From Mermis nigrescens (taxonomy: Eukaryota > Nematoda > Enoplea > Mermithida > Mermithidae), in NCBI GenBank assembly GCA_036768485.1, contig JAVLUZ010000142.1, positions 5,526,581 through 5,590,580 of the forward strand: DNA of 64,000 nucleotides, given 5' to 3'. Both the position numbers and the translations under genes were made by a program. Under the pieces are notes generated by a model. It searched no databases. It was not told the DNA's origin and saw only the letters and a list, made by a program, of their open reading frames with translations. Shown piece after piece: positions 21,759-33,189 of the stretch. Numbering within the stretch: position 1 is the stretch's first letter; each line of letters opens with the position of its first letter.

Positions 21759-22850
21759 CAGGTCCGTATCCAGGATTTTGTTTCTGGGGGAGCGAATCAC
21801 TTACATACTTTGTCTGCAGATATTTTGAGTGATTCAGGCTTATAAAACGCAATGCTGGAGCTTTACAAACAGAAAGAATGGTGACTGGCGGCGCTATTCG
21901 CCGGAAAATGTTGACGTTTTTGCACTTTAAACTCAATTTATACCGCTTAAATCATACAAAACAGATGAATAAATGAAACAACGGAAATTTTTATAACCTA
22001 ACCCTTTTATACCTGGCTTGTTCTCCCTAAAATCACGTTGCACACGTACAACGAGATTTTGCGGCTGCGGGGAGGGTCTGGGGTGGCCCACTCAAGCGTT
22101 CCCAGTGGGTTTCTGGGACAGAGTCCTGGAAAATTTTGTAAGAAAAAGCATTTTAATATTGAAAAGTAATGTTAAATTTTCGCAAAATCGGCCAAATCTC
22201 GGTACCGAATCAAGCCCAAAAACACTTGAATTGTTGAACTCCTACATTGCACATATTCTGAGCTTAAATACGTTTTTCGACCTCTGCTAATTACATAGCC
22301 CAGCAACGGGTCGCTGCCATACGTGGGCAGCAAGAAAATTCTGGGGGGGGGGGTGCAAGACTTTTTTGAAGGTCAAAAAATGGCCTTAAAAATGGTGGTA
22401 TGGCGATAAAAACACCATTTTTCGACGTTTCTCATCAAGCACTATCCATTGGCATCAAAAAATTGCGAAAAAAACGAAAAAAAATTTCAAAAATTGAATT
22501 CTGGGGGGTATTTTGATTTCTGGGGGGTATTTTGGTTTCTGGGGGTGCATACCCCCAAACCCCCACGCCCAGGTGTGGTCGCTGCCAATAGGATATAGAA
22601 AAATGTGTCAATGAAAATTTTGTTCTCACCTTTTTCAGGCCCATTTGTGGCCTTGTTATTAACAAGATACAGTTCAGAAAACAGGAAATGCGCAAAAACA
22701 TAGGAAAATTTGGCCATTCCTTTCATTTAAAATGGGATTATGCCTCCTTGTAAAGAAAGACAAGCAAAGCAAAGAATAGACAAACTGGTACACAAAAGAC
22801 AAACAAAGCAGAGAATAGACAAACTGGCACATAATCATTTTCGCAGTTTT
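21759..22850. mobile_element. Third copy of the 17116-18268 element, right end lost
   Basis: Begins CAGGTCCGTATCCAGGATTT and follows the nested element (ACAACGAGATTTTGCGGC, GGCCCATTTGTGGCC, TTGGCCATTCCTTTCATTT) to about 22850. The F1 copy 22318-22577 is inserted in it. The right end is approximate. Confidence 0.65.
22318..22577 (-). mobile_element. Complete F1 MITE nested in a hAT copy
   Basis: 260 bp from CATACGTGGGC to GCCCAGGTGTG with exact flanks GTCGCTGC at 22310-22317 and 22578-22585. Confidence 0.9.
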
Positions 22851-22859
22851 CTATCATGC

Positions 22860-23330
22860 TCACGGTCATTGCCACCTTTTACTTATGTACGCCATCGCCA
22901 TTTTTTACCTAGGCCTGGGAGAATTCTCTACTGGGAAAAATTTTGACATGTTTAGGAATTTGTTGATATTAAGCAAGTTTTCCCTGATGGTCCCAAACAT
23001 CAGGGCAAACCTCAATTCCTGTAGGTTTGCATTAGGTCACCACGTGCTCAACGTTGTTTTATCGGACTAGTCAACAAAGTGATTTGCTCATCAAATCCAT
23101 CTAATGGTCAGTCCAAATTACGCGCTTGACCAGACCTTTTGTACATGCAGCGCAAGCGACAGCGCAAGCTGTTTGCGGAATTGAACGACTGACGAAACTC
23201 GGGCGAAACGGATCTTTTCATAGACTCTGCTGCCGATTGTGTCAAAAAGAAGCTGACTTACGCGTCATGCGCTCGTTCTAATTTTCCTAAACTGTCCTTT
23301 CCTCCATCTTTCGCTCGCGTTGATTCCGGT
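22860..23330 (+). other. Lead-in to the LINE, no clear reading frame
   Basis: Sequence just upstream of the endonuclease region; a broken ORF1 end might lie at about 23100-23300 (Arg/Cys-rich in one frame), but I cannot support it. Confidence 0.3.
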
Positions 23331-23832
23331 TCTGTATAGGATAAGTCGCCCTCCGAATTTATTAGTGCTAGTTGTTTTTTATTTAATGCACAAAGTTTAG
23401 TAAACCCGTTAGGTGAATATTATTATTTGTTAGATAGTGACAATTTTGACTTAATTTTCTGTTGCAAAACATGGTTAAACGAAGTAATTCATGATAGCAT
23501 TTTATGTCCTCAAAACAATTATCAAATTTTTCGTCTGATTGAGTAAATAAACGAGGCAGTGGGGTCATTGTCTTTGTAAAATCACATTTTAGTGCTCGTT
23601 TTGTTAAAGTTCCTAACGAACTGAGTATATCTGACTCTTTAATTATTGATTTTTTCCATGGTCAGGATAGAATTAGATTTCTTCTACGATTTAAATCATG
23701 CCTTAAGAATCTGTAACTTGATAGAATAGGTATACAAATAATTGCTCTTATCCCGTAATTATTCTAAGGGATTTCAATTTACCTAAAAGTGATTGGGCCT
23801 TAGGTACATTTACATCTGATTCTCTTAATGAA

Positions 23833-24663
23833 TTGTTTTACAACTGTTTCTCGTCTACAGGATTAACACAATTAGTTTTAGATCAAACGCATGATACAAA
23901 TATTATTGATATTATTTTTGCAGCAAATAATGTTTTTAATGTTAAAGTACTACCTTGCTTTTCTACAAGTGACCACAATTCTATATCTTTTGAAGCTCTG
24001 ATAACTCCACCTACTACTTATGTAGAATCTCACTTTAATTTTCAAAAAGCAGACTACTTTAGTATTGGTAGCTTTCTTTCTACTATTTCTTGGCCTGATC
24101 TTTTTTCTACTTGTTTAAATGTTAACGACATGTATAATGTATTTTTAAATGTCCTAAGGCCTCTTATTTCTACTTTTGTTCCTAAAGTCAAAGCAAAGCC
24201 TAACAAATTTTCATACCCCAAAGCTTTACGAAAATTATTTGCCAAAAAACGGCTTTCATGGAAAAAATACGAAAAATATCTTACAATTATATGCGAACAA
24301 ATGTATCGTAATCACTGTAAAATGTTACGCAAAGAAATTGATAATCATTTTTGTTTACAGGAAAGTAATTTATTGCAACATAGCGATCTGAAATCCTTTT
24401 TTAGATTTGTAAATAATCGTTTAAATAATTCTCGAAGCATTCCACCTATTACTTCCAACCGCAATAATGTAGTAACTATTCTTTATTGTAAAACTAATAT
24501 GTTCAATCATTACTTCTCTTCCGTATTTACCAATGATGATATTAACGATTCTTTTGTTTTTCAGAAGCATGGCGATTTTTCTATTTCAAACATCGTCTTT
24601 GACGAAAATAATGTCTCACGGGCGATTGCTATAGATGAAAAATTCGACTTCGATAGCGCCTGA
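23833..24663 (+). pseudogene. LINE fragment: endonuclease end and linker
   Basis: The longest open piece of the LINE, 276 codons. It has LTQLVLDQTHDTNIIDIIF and SDHNSISFEAL from the endonuclease, then the linker before the reverse transcriptase (FFRFVNNRL). A shift near 24650 moves the frame into the next piece. Confidence 0.8.
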
Positions 24664-25160
24664 TGCTTTAAGCAAGTTTTTTGTTAAAAAATTAGCTTAT
24701 TATCTTCTTAAACCCCTTATCAGTATTTTTACTGTTTCTTTTTTATCAGGTGATATCCCAGACATTTGGAGGGAGGCTTACGTTGTACCTATAATTAAAA
24801 AGGGTGACCACTCATTAACTGAAAATTATTGTCCTGTTTCTTTATGTTGCTCAACTTGTAAGATAATGGAAAGTATTATTAATACTCAACTATCAATTTA
24901 TTTATCTACTAATAAGTTAATATCACCTTTTCAATATGGTTTCCAAAAACATAAATCTTGCGAATTGCAACTAGTAAATTGTAAATATTCTTGAGTTAAA
25001 TCACTGGAATGTGAAGAGACCGCCGATATTATTTATATAGACTTTGCTAAAGCATTTGACAAAGTCGACATATCTAAGCTTCTTGTTAAATTAAGTAGTT
25101 ACGGTATTCAACAACACCTGTTTAATTGGTTAAAGGCTTTTCTATCTAATCGTATTCAGT

Positions 25161-25958
25161 GTGTTCGAGTTAATCAGTGTTTTTCAGATTATGCACGCTG
25201 TTACAAGTGGAGTTATTCAAGGGTCCATTCTTGGACCTACGTTGTTTTTGATTTTTATAAATGATATCTTTGATAACTTGTCAAGTTCGACTTTTATGTT
25301 CGCGGATGACTTAAAAATATTCAATCTTTCCTGCAATTATCAAACACTTCAGACCGATTTAGATAGAATTTCCATTTGGGCCACCAAAAATTGTTTACCA
25401 ATATCATATTCTAAATGCACAGCCCTATATTTGGGCAAAAATAATCCTAAATTGTCAGATACACTCAATACACAAGTTATTACGAACGATTCTGTCTTTG
25501 TTCGCGATTTAGGAGTGCTAATTTCGCAAAACCTGAAATTTAAGGAACATTACAACAGTATAATCAAGAAAGATTTCTTGAGATCTATCTTAATTAGAAA
25601 ATCCTTCTTTTCGCGTGATAAAAATAATCTCGTAAAAGCCTTCATTGTTTACGTCAGACCGATCCTTGAATATTCCTGTGCTTTATGGAACCCCTCTTAT
25701 ATTCGTGATATGAAGAGGCTGGAGGCTCTTCAGCGTAAATTTACTAAACACATAGTTGGATATCATAGCCCTCTTTCTTACGACGAACGCCTTAACCAAC
25801 TTAACTTGTGTCGATTAGAATTACGTCGCCTGCATATTTGCTTATGTATGATGTATCAAATTATTACTCAAAAATCTTGTCTTTCCATGAGAGATTTTTT
25901 TGTGCTTAACTCGCTGCACAAATCGTTTCAAGCTAGTTGTTCCTCTTGTCCGTTCTAA
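25161..25958 (+). pseudogene. LINE fragment: reverse transcriptase palm to C-terminus
   Basis: 265 codons with SGVIQGSILGPTLFLIFIND, the active-site FADD, DLGVLISQNLKF and ERLNQLNLCRLELRRLHIC. The extreme C-terminus continues in the next frame (25900-26103). Confidence 0.85.
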
Positions 25959-26259
25959 TTTACAAAAATTTGACTTTTTCTATAAAAATATCTCTGTTTG
26001 GAATCCCCTACCTGATTTCGTAGCCTCTTCCCCTAATTTGAATATATTCAAATCTAGATTAATTGATGTCGACTTATCCAAATTTATTATAGGGCGGGCG
26101 TAAATCGTCATTTTCATGACTCGCTCGTTGCCTTTTGCTGTACGCATTTATTCTTTGACCATACGTTTTATTACTCTTTTACATCCTTCATAATTGTCGC
26201 GTTTCAGTACCTAATAAATTATTTCATTCTTTCATTCATTCATTCAGGTACGTGCTATT

Positions 26260-27080
26260 CTGCGAAATAAATTTGGATAATTCGGCGCTTCGAACTGATT
26301 TTCCTTATCTTTCGGCTGCTTCTATCGCCTTACTGCAGGAAAAGACAAAAACATTAGCGCTCCGCGCGCATTACAAGCACTTTTCCGTCAAAGACGTGCA
26401 AAATTTAGAAAAAATTTTACATTGATTAAATAATGCAAGACGATGTAAAGTCCAAAAACACGTTATTCAACGGCCCAGCCCACTTATGCCGATTTTTAGA
26501 TGAAAAAAATGTGTTTGGGATTCCTCCTCCCTGGCAAAAATTCTGGCTACGCTTACGATCGCTTGTCAATGTCAACTAAACGTAGAAATGCCAAAAACAG
26601 TGCGACTATAAGTGCAACGGAACGGGGCGAGACCCTGAACAAAACATCGTTGGTCCCCAGATTATCTACTGACCTGTCTGGAATCGTATTTTTGGAGCGG
26701 CCCATCACAAACCAGTCGATCAATAGCTGATTCAGAAATTGCGCTCTCGCTACTTCGTTCTGCCAGCCATGCCAAGCCCGCAGTCACACTTTCATTCAAT
26801 TCTTTTTAACAGTAAAACAAAATTTTAAAGGACACTCTATGTAGCAATGACTATATAGACTTGCTAATCTTTACAGATTAGAGGGACTCGTCATTGTGCA
26901 GACTGTTCAGTGGATAAGCTTAGGAATAATGAAACAGTCTATTTTACGAAATCTTGAGTCTAAAAATCAATTTCTAAGCATCTAGCGAGCAACTGGTCTC
27001 TGCGCAGCTAACTGTATTGCCTTTTGCATATTAAAATTCCATATGTTTATCAATAGTTACATATGCAAGTGATTATCACG
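26260..27080. other. Intergenic stretch, no gene seen
   Basis: Includes a mini-hairpin motif (TTCGGCGCTTCGAAC, about 26280) and GCGCTCCGCGCGC (about 26362). No exon or bounded element was found. Confidence 0.45.
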
Positions 27081-27084
27081 CATG

Positions 27085-27222
27085 AGCGTGGGGGATTTCG
27101 CACCCCCCATAGAAGTTGAAATTCCCTCAAATTACTGTAGACCCCACAGGATTCTGTTTTTCGTACATTTTTAATAATTTTATCCATCCTGACCACCCCA
27201 GAATTTTCTTGCTGCCCACGTA
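27085..27222 (+). repeat. F1-like fragment
   Basis: GAGCGTGGGGGATTTCGCACCCC at the left and CAGAATTTTCTTGCTGCCCACGTAC at the right resemble F1 ends, with a different, short interior. Confidence 0.45.
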
Positions 27223-28628
27223 CACACATATAGTGATTAATGCTTCAATTTTAATTGCTTTTGTCATCAATATACATATGTACATCGACTTATTAATTTC
27301 GATTTATTTACAGTTGTTTCCATTTAATTTTGAGATTTTCGAAAAAAAATTTTAAGTACCTACAAAAGCGTTTTAAACTTGCACCATATTTGTGATATCC
27401 TACAGCATACAAATTTTGTAATTGACAGGGCAAGCATGGTTCCCAATTAATTCCTGAATTTCGTAATTAAGCCTCATAGTTGTAAATGTAGGCGCCCTGT
27501 ATCTACTAGAGCGATACGGGCGAGACTAACATTACCTTCGGGACTTACTTAGGTACTTAAGCCTCAGCGATGGTCAGGTTCGTCGAATCACGGGACGATT
27601 CTGAACCAGTTGACCCTTGTTTGTAGACCTACGGCTTCAACTCCCTCGGTCCTAATATTGCTGACCGCTTCTCGTCAGGAGTTTCAGCAGCTTCGCCCTA
27701 AATCCTAAAACTAGTACCTACTAGTGTTATTTTGGTAGCCCAAAAGTAATTAAAATATGATATTGGTATAGTTAGCTCAATTTTAATATGATATAAATAT
27801 GATAATTCGCTATTTTTTATTTAAAATATGATATATTTTTGATATTTGGTATATATTTAATATTTTTTTGGCAGGTAGTGCACACACCACCATTTTTAAG
27901 GCCATTTTTGACCTTTAAAAATTTTTCACCCCCCCCCAGAAATTTTTTCACCCCCCCCCCCAGAATTTTGGTACTGCCCACCTATGGTAGTGCATATGTA
28001 TATGTACCTATTATGTATTTTCTGCAACCATTTCAAAGTAGGTACCTATGTAAGCAAAATAGTCGGGAATTCAATGCATGCATATCAATGCACTGTAATA
28101 AATTATGCATATTTTAAGACTCGTTTATTTTATTTCAAAGTCAAAAAGACTAAGTATGCAAGTAATCAATATTTTTTGAACGATTATCTCTCATTTCCAA
28201 CGATTTTTCACTTAATCGGAAGCAACAATTACGATGTTATGCATAGCAATGGCTAAGCATAGCCAGTTTGTGTTACAGTAAGCTACATAGAGACGAATTT
28301 TGTACCTGCTCACTAATCGCATAAAATTGATTTTAGTGCACAAGGTTTTGTGAAATAAACTATAGAAAAATACTAGCATTACATTTTTAGACGTAAATTT
28401 CAAAAAAATGTTCATCCATTTAAAAACTTTTAAAATTTACGAGATTAAGTTTCCAAATTGCATGAATCCCTTTCACTTTTCGACAAATAACAAAATTTCG
28501 GAATATTTGGATCACAATCAGGGAAGCTCAACGGTCAAGAATCAGGTGGCAAACAAGGATTAAGAAAACAAATAACTTAATGGTCATCATTCCTACCTAC
28601 CTACATACCTAATATTTTGTAATCTCCC

Positions 28629-28796
28629 AGTCTGTTTCACGCAACTTTGGGCATAAATTTTTAAAAACGATGTCCGACAACAAATTGACAGATTGCGATT
28701 ATAGCATTGATTTGATATATAATTATCGTAATCCGTCGGCTTACTTTCGAATAACTTCTTAAAATTTATACCCAAACTGATGTGAAACAGACTATA
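28629..28796. mobile_element. MITE with GTCTGTTTCAC inverted ends
   Basis: Left CAGTCTGTTTCACGCAACTTTGGG and right CCCAAACTGATGTGAAACAGACTATA form inverted repeats of about 20 bp. A second copy is 34164-34344 and a fragment lies at about 36010. Ends in TA suggest a Tc1/mariner-type origin, which is only a guess. Confidence 0.65.
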
Positions 28797-28902
28797 AGCT
28801 AACCTTAATGATGAGCTGAGCTCACCTTATATTACGCATTTATCAACCCAGACGGGTGTTACTTCACTAATACTACGCTGCGCTAATTGTATGTAAGTAT
28901 AC

Positions 28903-29138
28903 CATAGGTGGGCGGCTCCAGAGTTCTGATGAGGGTGTGCAAGTTTTTTCAAAGGTCGAAAAATGGCCTTAAAAATGGTGGTATGGCGAACAAACACCAT
29001 TTTTCAACGTTTCTCATCGAGCAATATCCATTGGCATCAAAAAATTGCGAAAAAACAAAAAACTTTCAAAAATTGAATTTTGGGGGTATTTTGGTTTCTG
29101 GGGGTGCATTCCCCCAAACCCCCTCCCGATGCCCAATG
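28903..29138 (-). mobile_element. F1 MITE inside the hAT element
   Basis: Begins CATAGGTGGGCGG and ends GATGCCCAATG, flanked by AAGTATAC / AAGTACAC (7/8). Confidence 0.78.
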
Positions 29139-29599
29139 AAGTACACCCCAATAACGTACGTGTATACAAACCTCAACGGACTATATGTATGTATGAGGGG
29201 GCACGGCTCGGTATGCATATGTACATACATACTTACATCTCCATATGATAATACAACCTGTGGAAAATACCTACTGCATCATACGTACAAAATAAGTAAG
29301 ATAAAGAGCGAAAAAAGGAAAAGTGCTACCACTTTATACTGAAATTATACCAAAATTATATCAAAAAATATTTTCTTATTTCCCAGAGTTTTAATATGAT
29401 AATAATATTATATACCAAAATTCTCAGAATTAAAATATGAAATTGATAGTCCAGCAAGTGCCTACCAAAATCATACCAAAATTTATTTTTGGTATATCAA
29501 AATAACACTAGTACCTACCTAATCTCGGAATGCTCGCGAGGTCAGTTGACCTACATACATATGTATCTCAACCCAACTCAAGTTAATAAATTGTAGAGA

Positions 29600-30169
29600 T
29601 CGCTCTACACCCTGTTTCGCTGCGTTGGTTCAACGCAAAATTCCATTTGTTTTGCGCTACGTTGTACCTAAATTCCCATGACTGATTGGCCCAGATGTGC
29701 ATTTTCGTGATCAATTTCCATACGCACGTACGCGACCGCTAAGCGCAATGCTATAGTGTGTCGCCCGGGACCACCTTACCTCCAAAAATTATCATATCTT
29801 CATTTCCTTTCCCATACATATTTTCAATAAAAATCCGGGATAGGAAAATGGGTCCTCGGGCTTAATGCGACTTGAGTACGAATTGGTATGTGTGCTATCA
29901 TATCATGCGTGTGTTTAAACTCTATATGTGTGTGTCTCATATTTGTGCCTATTCCGTTTGTACATTCTTTACCGTAAGCTTTGCCCATAGACCTATTATT
30001 CTCGTAGATCCATTCCGCGTTTCTTTGTCCGCGTTGATACGCCTCTTTTTCGTATCGTTTAAAACTGCGTGCGAGCGCAGTTTTGACGATTTTCCTCCAC
30101 TTTAAGATTTTTTCGTTTTACATTGTGTTTTGAGCCTCTCACGCCAGCTTGTACACTGAGCGTCGTTTT
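29600..30169. other. Stretch without recognised features
   Basis: No exon, no bounded element. A 77-codon frame at 29872-30105 has no motif. Confidence 0.4.
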
Positions 30170-30205
30170 GGGCCAACCCGTCAATCCTACTAGTGTTTCC
30201 CCGGT

Positions 30206-30324
30206 GGGAGAAACGTTTCTCCCTTTCCCCCGGAGGGAGAAACGTTTCTCCCAGGAGAAACGTTTCTCCCATCAAAATTTTCCCTGATGGGGGAAACGTT
30301 TCTCCAGGGAGGAACGTTTCTCCG
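30206..30324. repeat. Array of five GGAGAAACGTTTCTCC palindromes
   Basis: The 16- to 18-bp palindrome GGGAGAAACGTTTCTCCC occurs twice perfectly (30206-30223 and 30235-30252) and three more times with one or two changes (from 30253, about 30289 and 30307). Each copy is its own reverse complement, spaced 18-36 bp apart. Confidence 0.9.
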
Positions 30325-30335
30325 TGTGTGGTTAC

Positions 30336-30598
30336 CACACCTGGGCGTGGGGGGTTTGGGGGGTATGCACCCCCCAGAAACCAAAATACCCCCCCCCCCA
30401 GAAATCAAAATACCCCCAGAATTCAATTTTTGAAAATTTTTTTCGTTTTTTTCGCAATTTTTTGATGCCAATGGATAGTGATTGATGAGAAACGTCGAAA
30501 AATGGTGTTTTTATCGCCATACCGAAATTTTTAAGGCCATTTTTCGACCTTCAAAAAATCTTGCACCCCTCCCAGAATTTTCTTGCTGCCCACGTATG
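30336..30598 (+). mobile_element. Complete F1 MITE in the minisatellite
   Basis: 263 bp from CACACCTGGGC to GCCCACGTATG, exact flanks GTGGTTAC at 30328-30335 and 30599-30606. Confidence 0.9.
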
Positions 30599-31385
30599 GT
30601 GGTTACCTATGCTTATCATGGTTTCGCCGTTTCTTCCGGACTCCGGTGTGGTTACCTATGCATATCACGGTTTCGCCATTTCTCCCGTTTCTCCCAGGCT
30701 CCGGGTGTGGTTACCTACATATGCTTATCATGGTTTCGCCGTTTTTCCCAGTCTCCGGGTGTGGTTACCTATACTTAACACGGTTTCGCCGTTTCTCCCG
30801 TTTCTCCCAGGCTCCCGGTTTGGTTACCTACGTATGCTTATCATGGTTTCGCCGTTTCTCCCGTTTCTCCCAGGTTCCGGGTGTGGTTACCTATGTATGC
30901 TTATCATGGTTTCGCCGTTTCTCCCAGGTTCCAAGAGTGGTTACCATACGTGGGCAGCAAGAAAATTCTGGGGGGGGGTGCAAGATTTTTTGAAGGTCAA
31001 AAAATGGCCTCAAAAATGGTGGTATGGCGATAAAAACACCATTTTTCGACGTTTCTCATCAAGCACTATCCATTGGCATCAAAAAATTGCGAAAAAAACG
31101 AAAAAAATTTTCAAAAATTGAATTCTGGGGGGGTATTTTGATTTCTGGGGGTTATTTTGGTTTCTGGGGGGGGTGCATACCCCCCAAACCCCCACGCCCA
31201 GGTGTGGTGGTTACCTATGCTTATCATGATTTCGCCGTTTCTCCTGTTTCTCCCGGACTCTGGGTGTGGTTACCTATGCGTATCACGGTTTCGCCGTTTC
31301 TCCCGTTTCTCTAAGGCTCCGGGTGTTGTTACTTATGATTGTCATGGTCCAGGCTCCGTGTGTGGTTGGTTACCTATGCTTATCA
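30599..31385 (+). repeat. Minisatellite, unit about 45-65 bp
   Basis: About nine units of the form GTGGTTACCTATGCTTATCA, then TGGTTTCGCCGTTTCTCCC, with CGTTTCTCCC optionally repeated and ending in CAGGCTCCGG. An F1 copy (30945-31206) interrupts it. The open frames here are unit translations, not genes. Confidence 0.85.
30945..31206 (-). mobile_element. Complete F1 MITE in the minisatellite, opposite orientation
   Basis: 262 bp from CATACGTGGGC to GCCCAGGTGTG, exact flanks GTGGTTAC at 30937-30944 and 31207-31214, the same target 8-mer as the copy at 30336. Confidence 0.9.
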
Positions 31386-31389
31386 TACT

Positions 31390-31965
31390 ATTTCTTTCTC
31401 CCTATCTTTTTCATTAGTAGGATTTACGGGTTGGGCCGTCGTTTTTCTTTTCCGTGCGTCGAGTAGTCTCTGCACGTTGTCCCTGTTGTTTTCCCTGCGT
31501 GGCTGCAGGGAAATCTCGTTGTTTTCTCGTCGCGCATTGGGCAAGATCTTTTCGCCCGTGCGCCTTTTCTTAAATTATTTGTGCGCCAATTGGCATTTAT
31601 TTGTATGCCTTTGGTGGGGCTCTGCGCCCTTGTTAAATATATTGTTTGATTTTAACCGATTAGCGTAACACGACAGTCGGCAGCATGCAACCTTCATGCT
31701 GTCGCGTTTTTTTATTGCTTCACAATTTTCTGTCCAAAAATATTGTAAAAATTAATTATTTAATTAACGATGTTGGGCTCAGTTGAATTTCCGTGCTGTT
31801 GAATTCTGGCCTTGTGCTACACTATACATAGGAACCCTCAATATTTTCAAGCACCGGAATTCGGTCCCAAAACAAGTTAAATAATAATCTTTTTGAGCCC
31901 TCAATTAGGTTTCCGGGAACTTACTTTAATTAAGTACTTAATTTCAAAGGGGTTAAGTAAGTAAG
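31390..31965. other. Unassigned stretch with a small hairpin
   Basis: A hairpin CAGCATGCAACCTTCATGCTG lies at about 31680-31702. The piece at 31815-31850 matches part of the LTR in reverse. No gene seen. Confidence 0.4.
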
Positions 31966-31969
31966 TTTC

Positions 31970-33186
31970 ACTAGGTCCGTGCGTAGAGGGCCGGGCTATC
32001 TTGATAGGCCGGGCCACTTACCCCCGAGTCGCCGGTTGGTGATCGACCCCCTAGGGCGATTACTGCCAGTGCGAGCGCGTAAGCTTAAGATAGGGTGTAA
32101 GTAAGCAAGTGAACGTAGGCACAGCGCTACGTTTACAAAATTAACTTCTTTTCTGAGGTCCGGGTAAAACGGAAATGATTTGGTTCCTAATTCGTGTAGC
32201 ACTTTGGAATTTGAATACAACACCAGCGAGCTCTGAACTGGTCAGTCATCATAAAATATTCAATATATTTTTAGCTAATTTTGGGTTGATGAAAGAAAAA
32301 GAATTTCCGTAAGAGATAAGATCATAAATTATTTACCCTTTCTAGCTCTGCTAAAATCCAATTTAAGTCGTCGTCGGAGCCGCCCTACCAAACCTCGATA
32401 TACATATGCTATCCCTGGGTGGTTATTTTCCACTTTATTTCACAGAATATACAATGCACGGCTACAAGACGGCGCGAAACTAATACGCTAAGTTTTAAAA
32501 CACACCAACAATAAAAAGTCAGAACTCAGACTGACTATCCCGACTGGGATGACTACAGTAAAACAAGGTCAACGAAAACAAACTAACATTGGTTAAAATT
32601 ACTTTTTACCAAATAGAATATTCTAGAAGCTTAAAGCGGTAACAAAGATAAACAACTGCTGTTAACATAATGTACGTAATTCTACTTTACCGGACAAATA
32701 CCTAAATGAATTGTATTGAAAAATGGGGATTATTAATTGAGAACTGAAGGCTTAACCTCGAACTCACACATCCACACATGGGCGTGGGGGGTTTGGGGGT
32801 ATGCACCCCCCAGAAGTTGAAATACCCCCCCAGAAATCAAAATACCCCCCAGAAATTTTTTTGCTTTTTTACCAATTTTTTAATGCCATTGGATAGTGCT
32901 CGATGAGAAACGTCGAAAAATGGTGTTTTTTTCGCCATACAACCACTTTTAAGACCATTTTTCGACCTTTGAAAATTTTTTCACCCCCCCCCCAAAATTT
33001 TTTCACCCCCCCCCCCCCAGAATTTCGGTGCTGCCCACCGATGCACACATCGCAAGGACGGCTGCTCGAAAAGTTATGTAAATCCGGTACAGTAATACGA
33101 TGTCGTCGGCTGGCTTCGCGAACTGATGTTATAATGTTGGTGTACAGTTCATATAAAGTTCATAACGCGTAACTGTCGTAGTTACA
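31970..33186 (-). mobile_element. Diverged copy of the 1-kb LTR with F1 inside
   Basis: Follows the intact LTR (GGTTCCTAATTCGTGTAGCAC, TACCGGACAAATACC) and ends GTAACTGTCGTAGTTACA at 33186, equivalent to the intact terminus. The left boundary is approximate. An F1 copy is inserted at 32773-33043. Confidence 0.6.
32773..33043 (+). mobile_element. Complete F1 MITE in an LTR copy
   Basis: 271 bp from CACACATGGGCG to GCCCACCGATG, exact flanks CACACATC at 32765-32772 and 33044-33051. Confidence 0.9.
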
Positions 33187-33189
33187 TAA

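Larger units (their letters stand above)
23330..26252 (+). pseudogene. CR1/Jockey-like non-LTR retrotransposon, broken
   Basis: Endonuclease then reverse transcriptase can be followed through at least four frame breaks or stops. Endonuclease: FNAQSLVNPLGEYYYLLDSD, then C-KTWL where the family has E-TWL (catalytic Glu replaced by Lys), RGSGVIVF, and SDHNSI near 23990. Reverse transcriptase: PIIKKGD and SPFQYGFQ (24.8-24.95 kb), a TGA at 24992, DFAKAFDKVD (motif A, about 25040), SGVIQGSILGP (motif B) and FADDLKIF (motif C, about 25300). The C-terminal part has the typical YVRPILEYSCALWNP, LEALQRKFTKHI and WNPLPDF. The 3' end runs into (ATTC)n at about 26222-26250, as in CR1-type elements. It is 5'-truncated and cannot be active. 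Confidence 0.88.
27722..29510. mobile_element. hAT element with perfect 13-bp inverted ends
   Basis: Ends TAGTGTTATTTTG / CAAAATAACACTA are perfect inverted repeats, flanked by exact GTACCTAC at 27714-27721 and 29511-29518. Subterminal AATATGATAT and ATACCAAAAT motifs repeat on both sides. It contains an F1 fragment (about 27880-27990), a TAGTCTGTTTCAC MITE (28629-28796) and a complete F1 copy (28903-29138). No transposase frame seen. Confidence 0.85.
27481..29595 (-). mobile_element. Part of the 1-kb LTR, split by a hAT element
   Basis: Begins TGTAAATGTAGGCGCCCTGT and follows the intact LTR (34952-35982) through CGGGACTTACTTAGGTAC, CCTCGGTCCTAATATTGCTG and, beyond the hAT insertion 27722-29510, GAGGTCAGTTGACCTA. 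It stops near 29595; the last half is missing. Confidence 0.7.

Noticed and set aside
30561..31121. 186-codon open frame over the minisatellite
   Set aside because: It is the translation of tandem units and then of an F1 MITE; other frames are equally open here.
30206..31385. CRISPR-like array
   Set aside because: Repeats are palindromes or minisatellite units without unique spacers of constant length, in a eukaryotic context.
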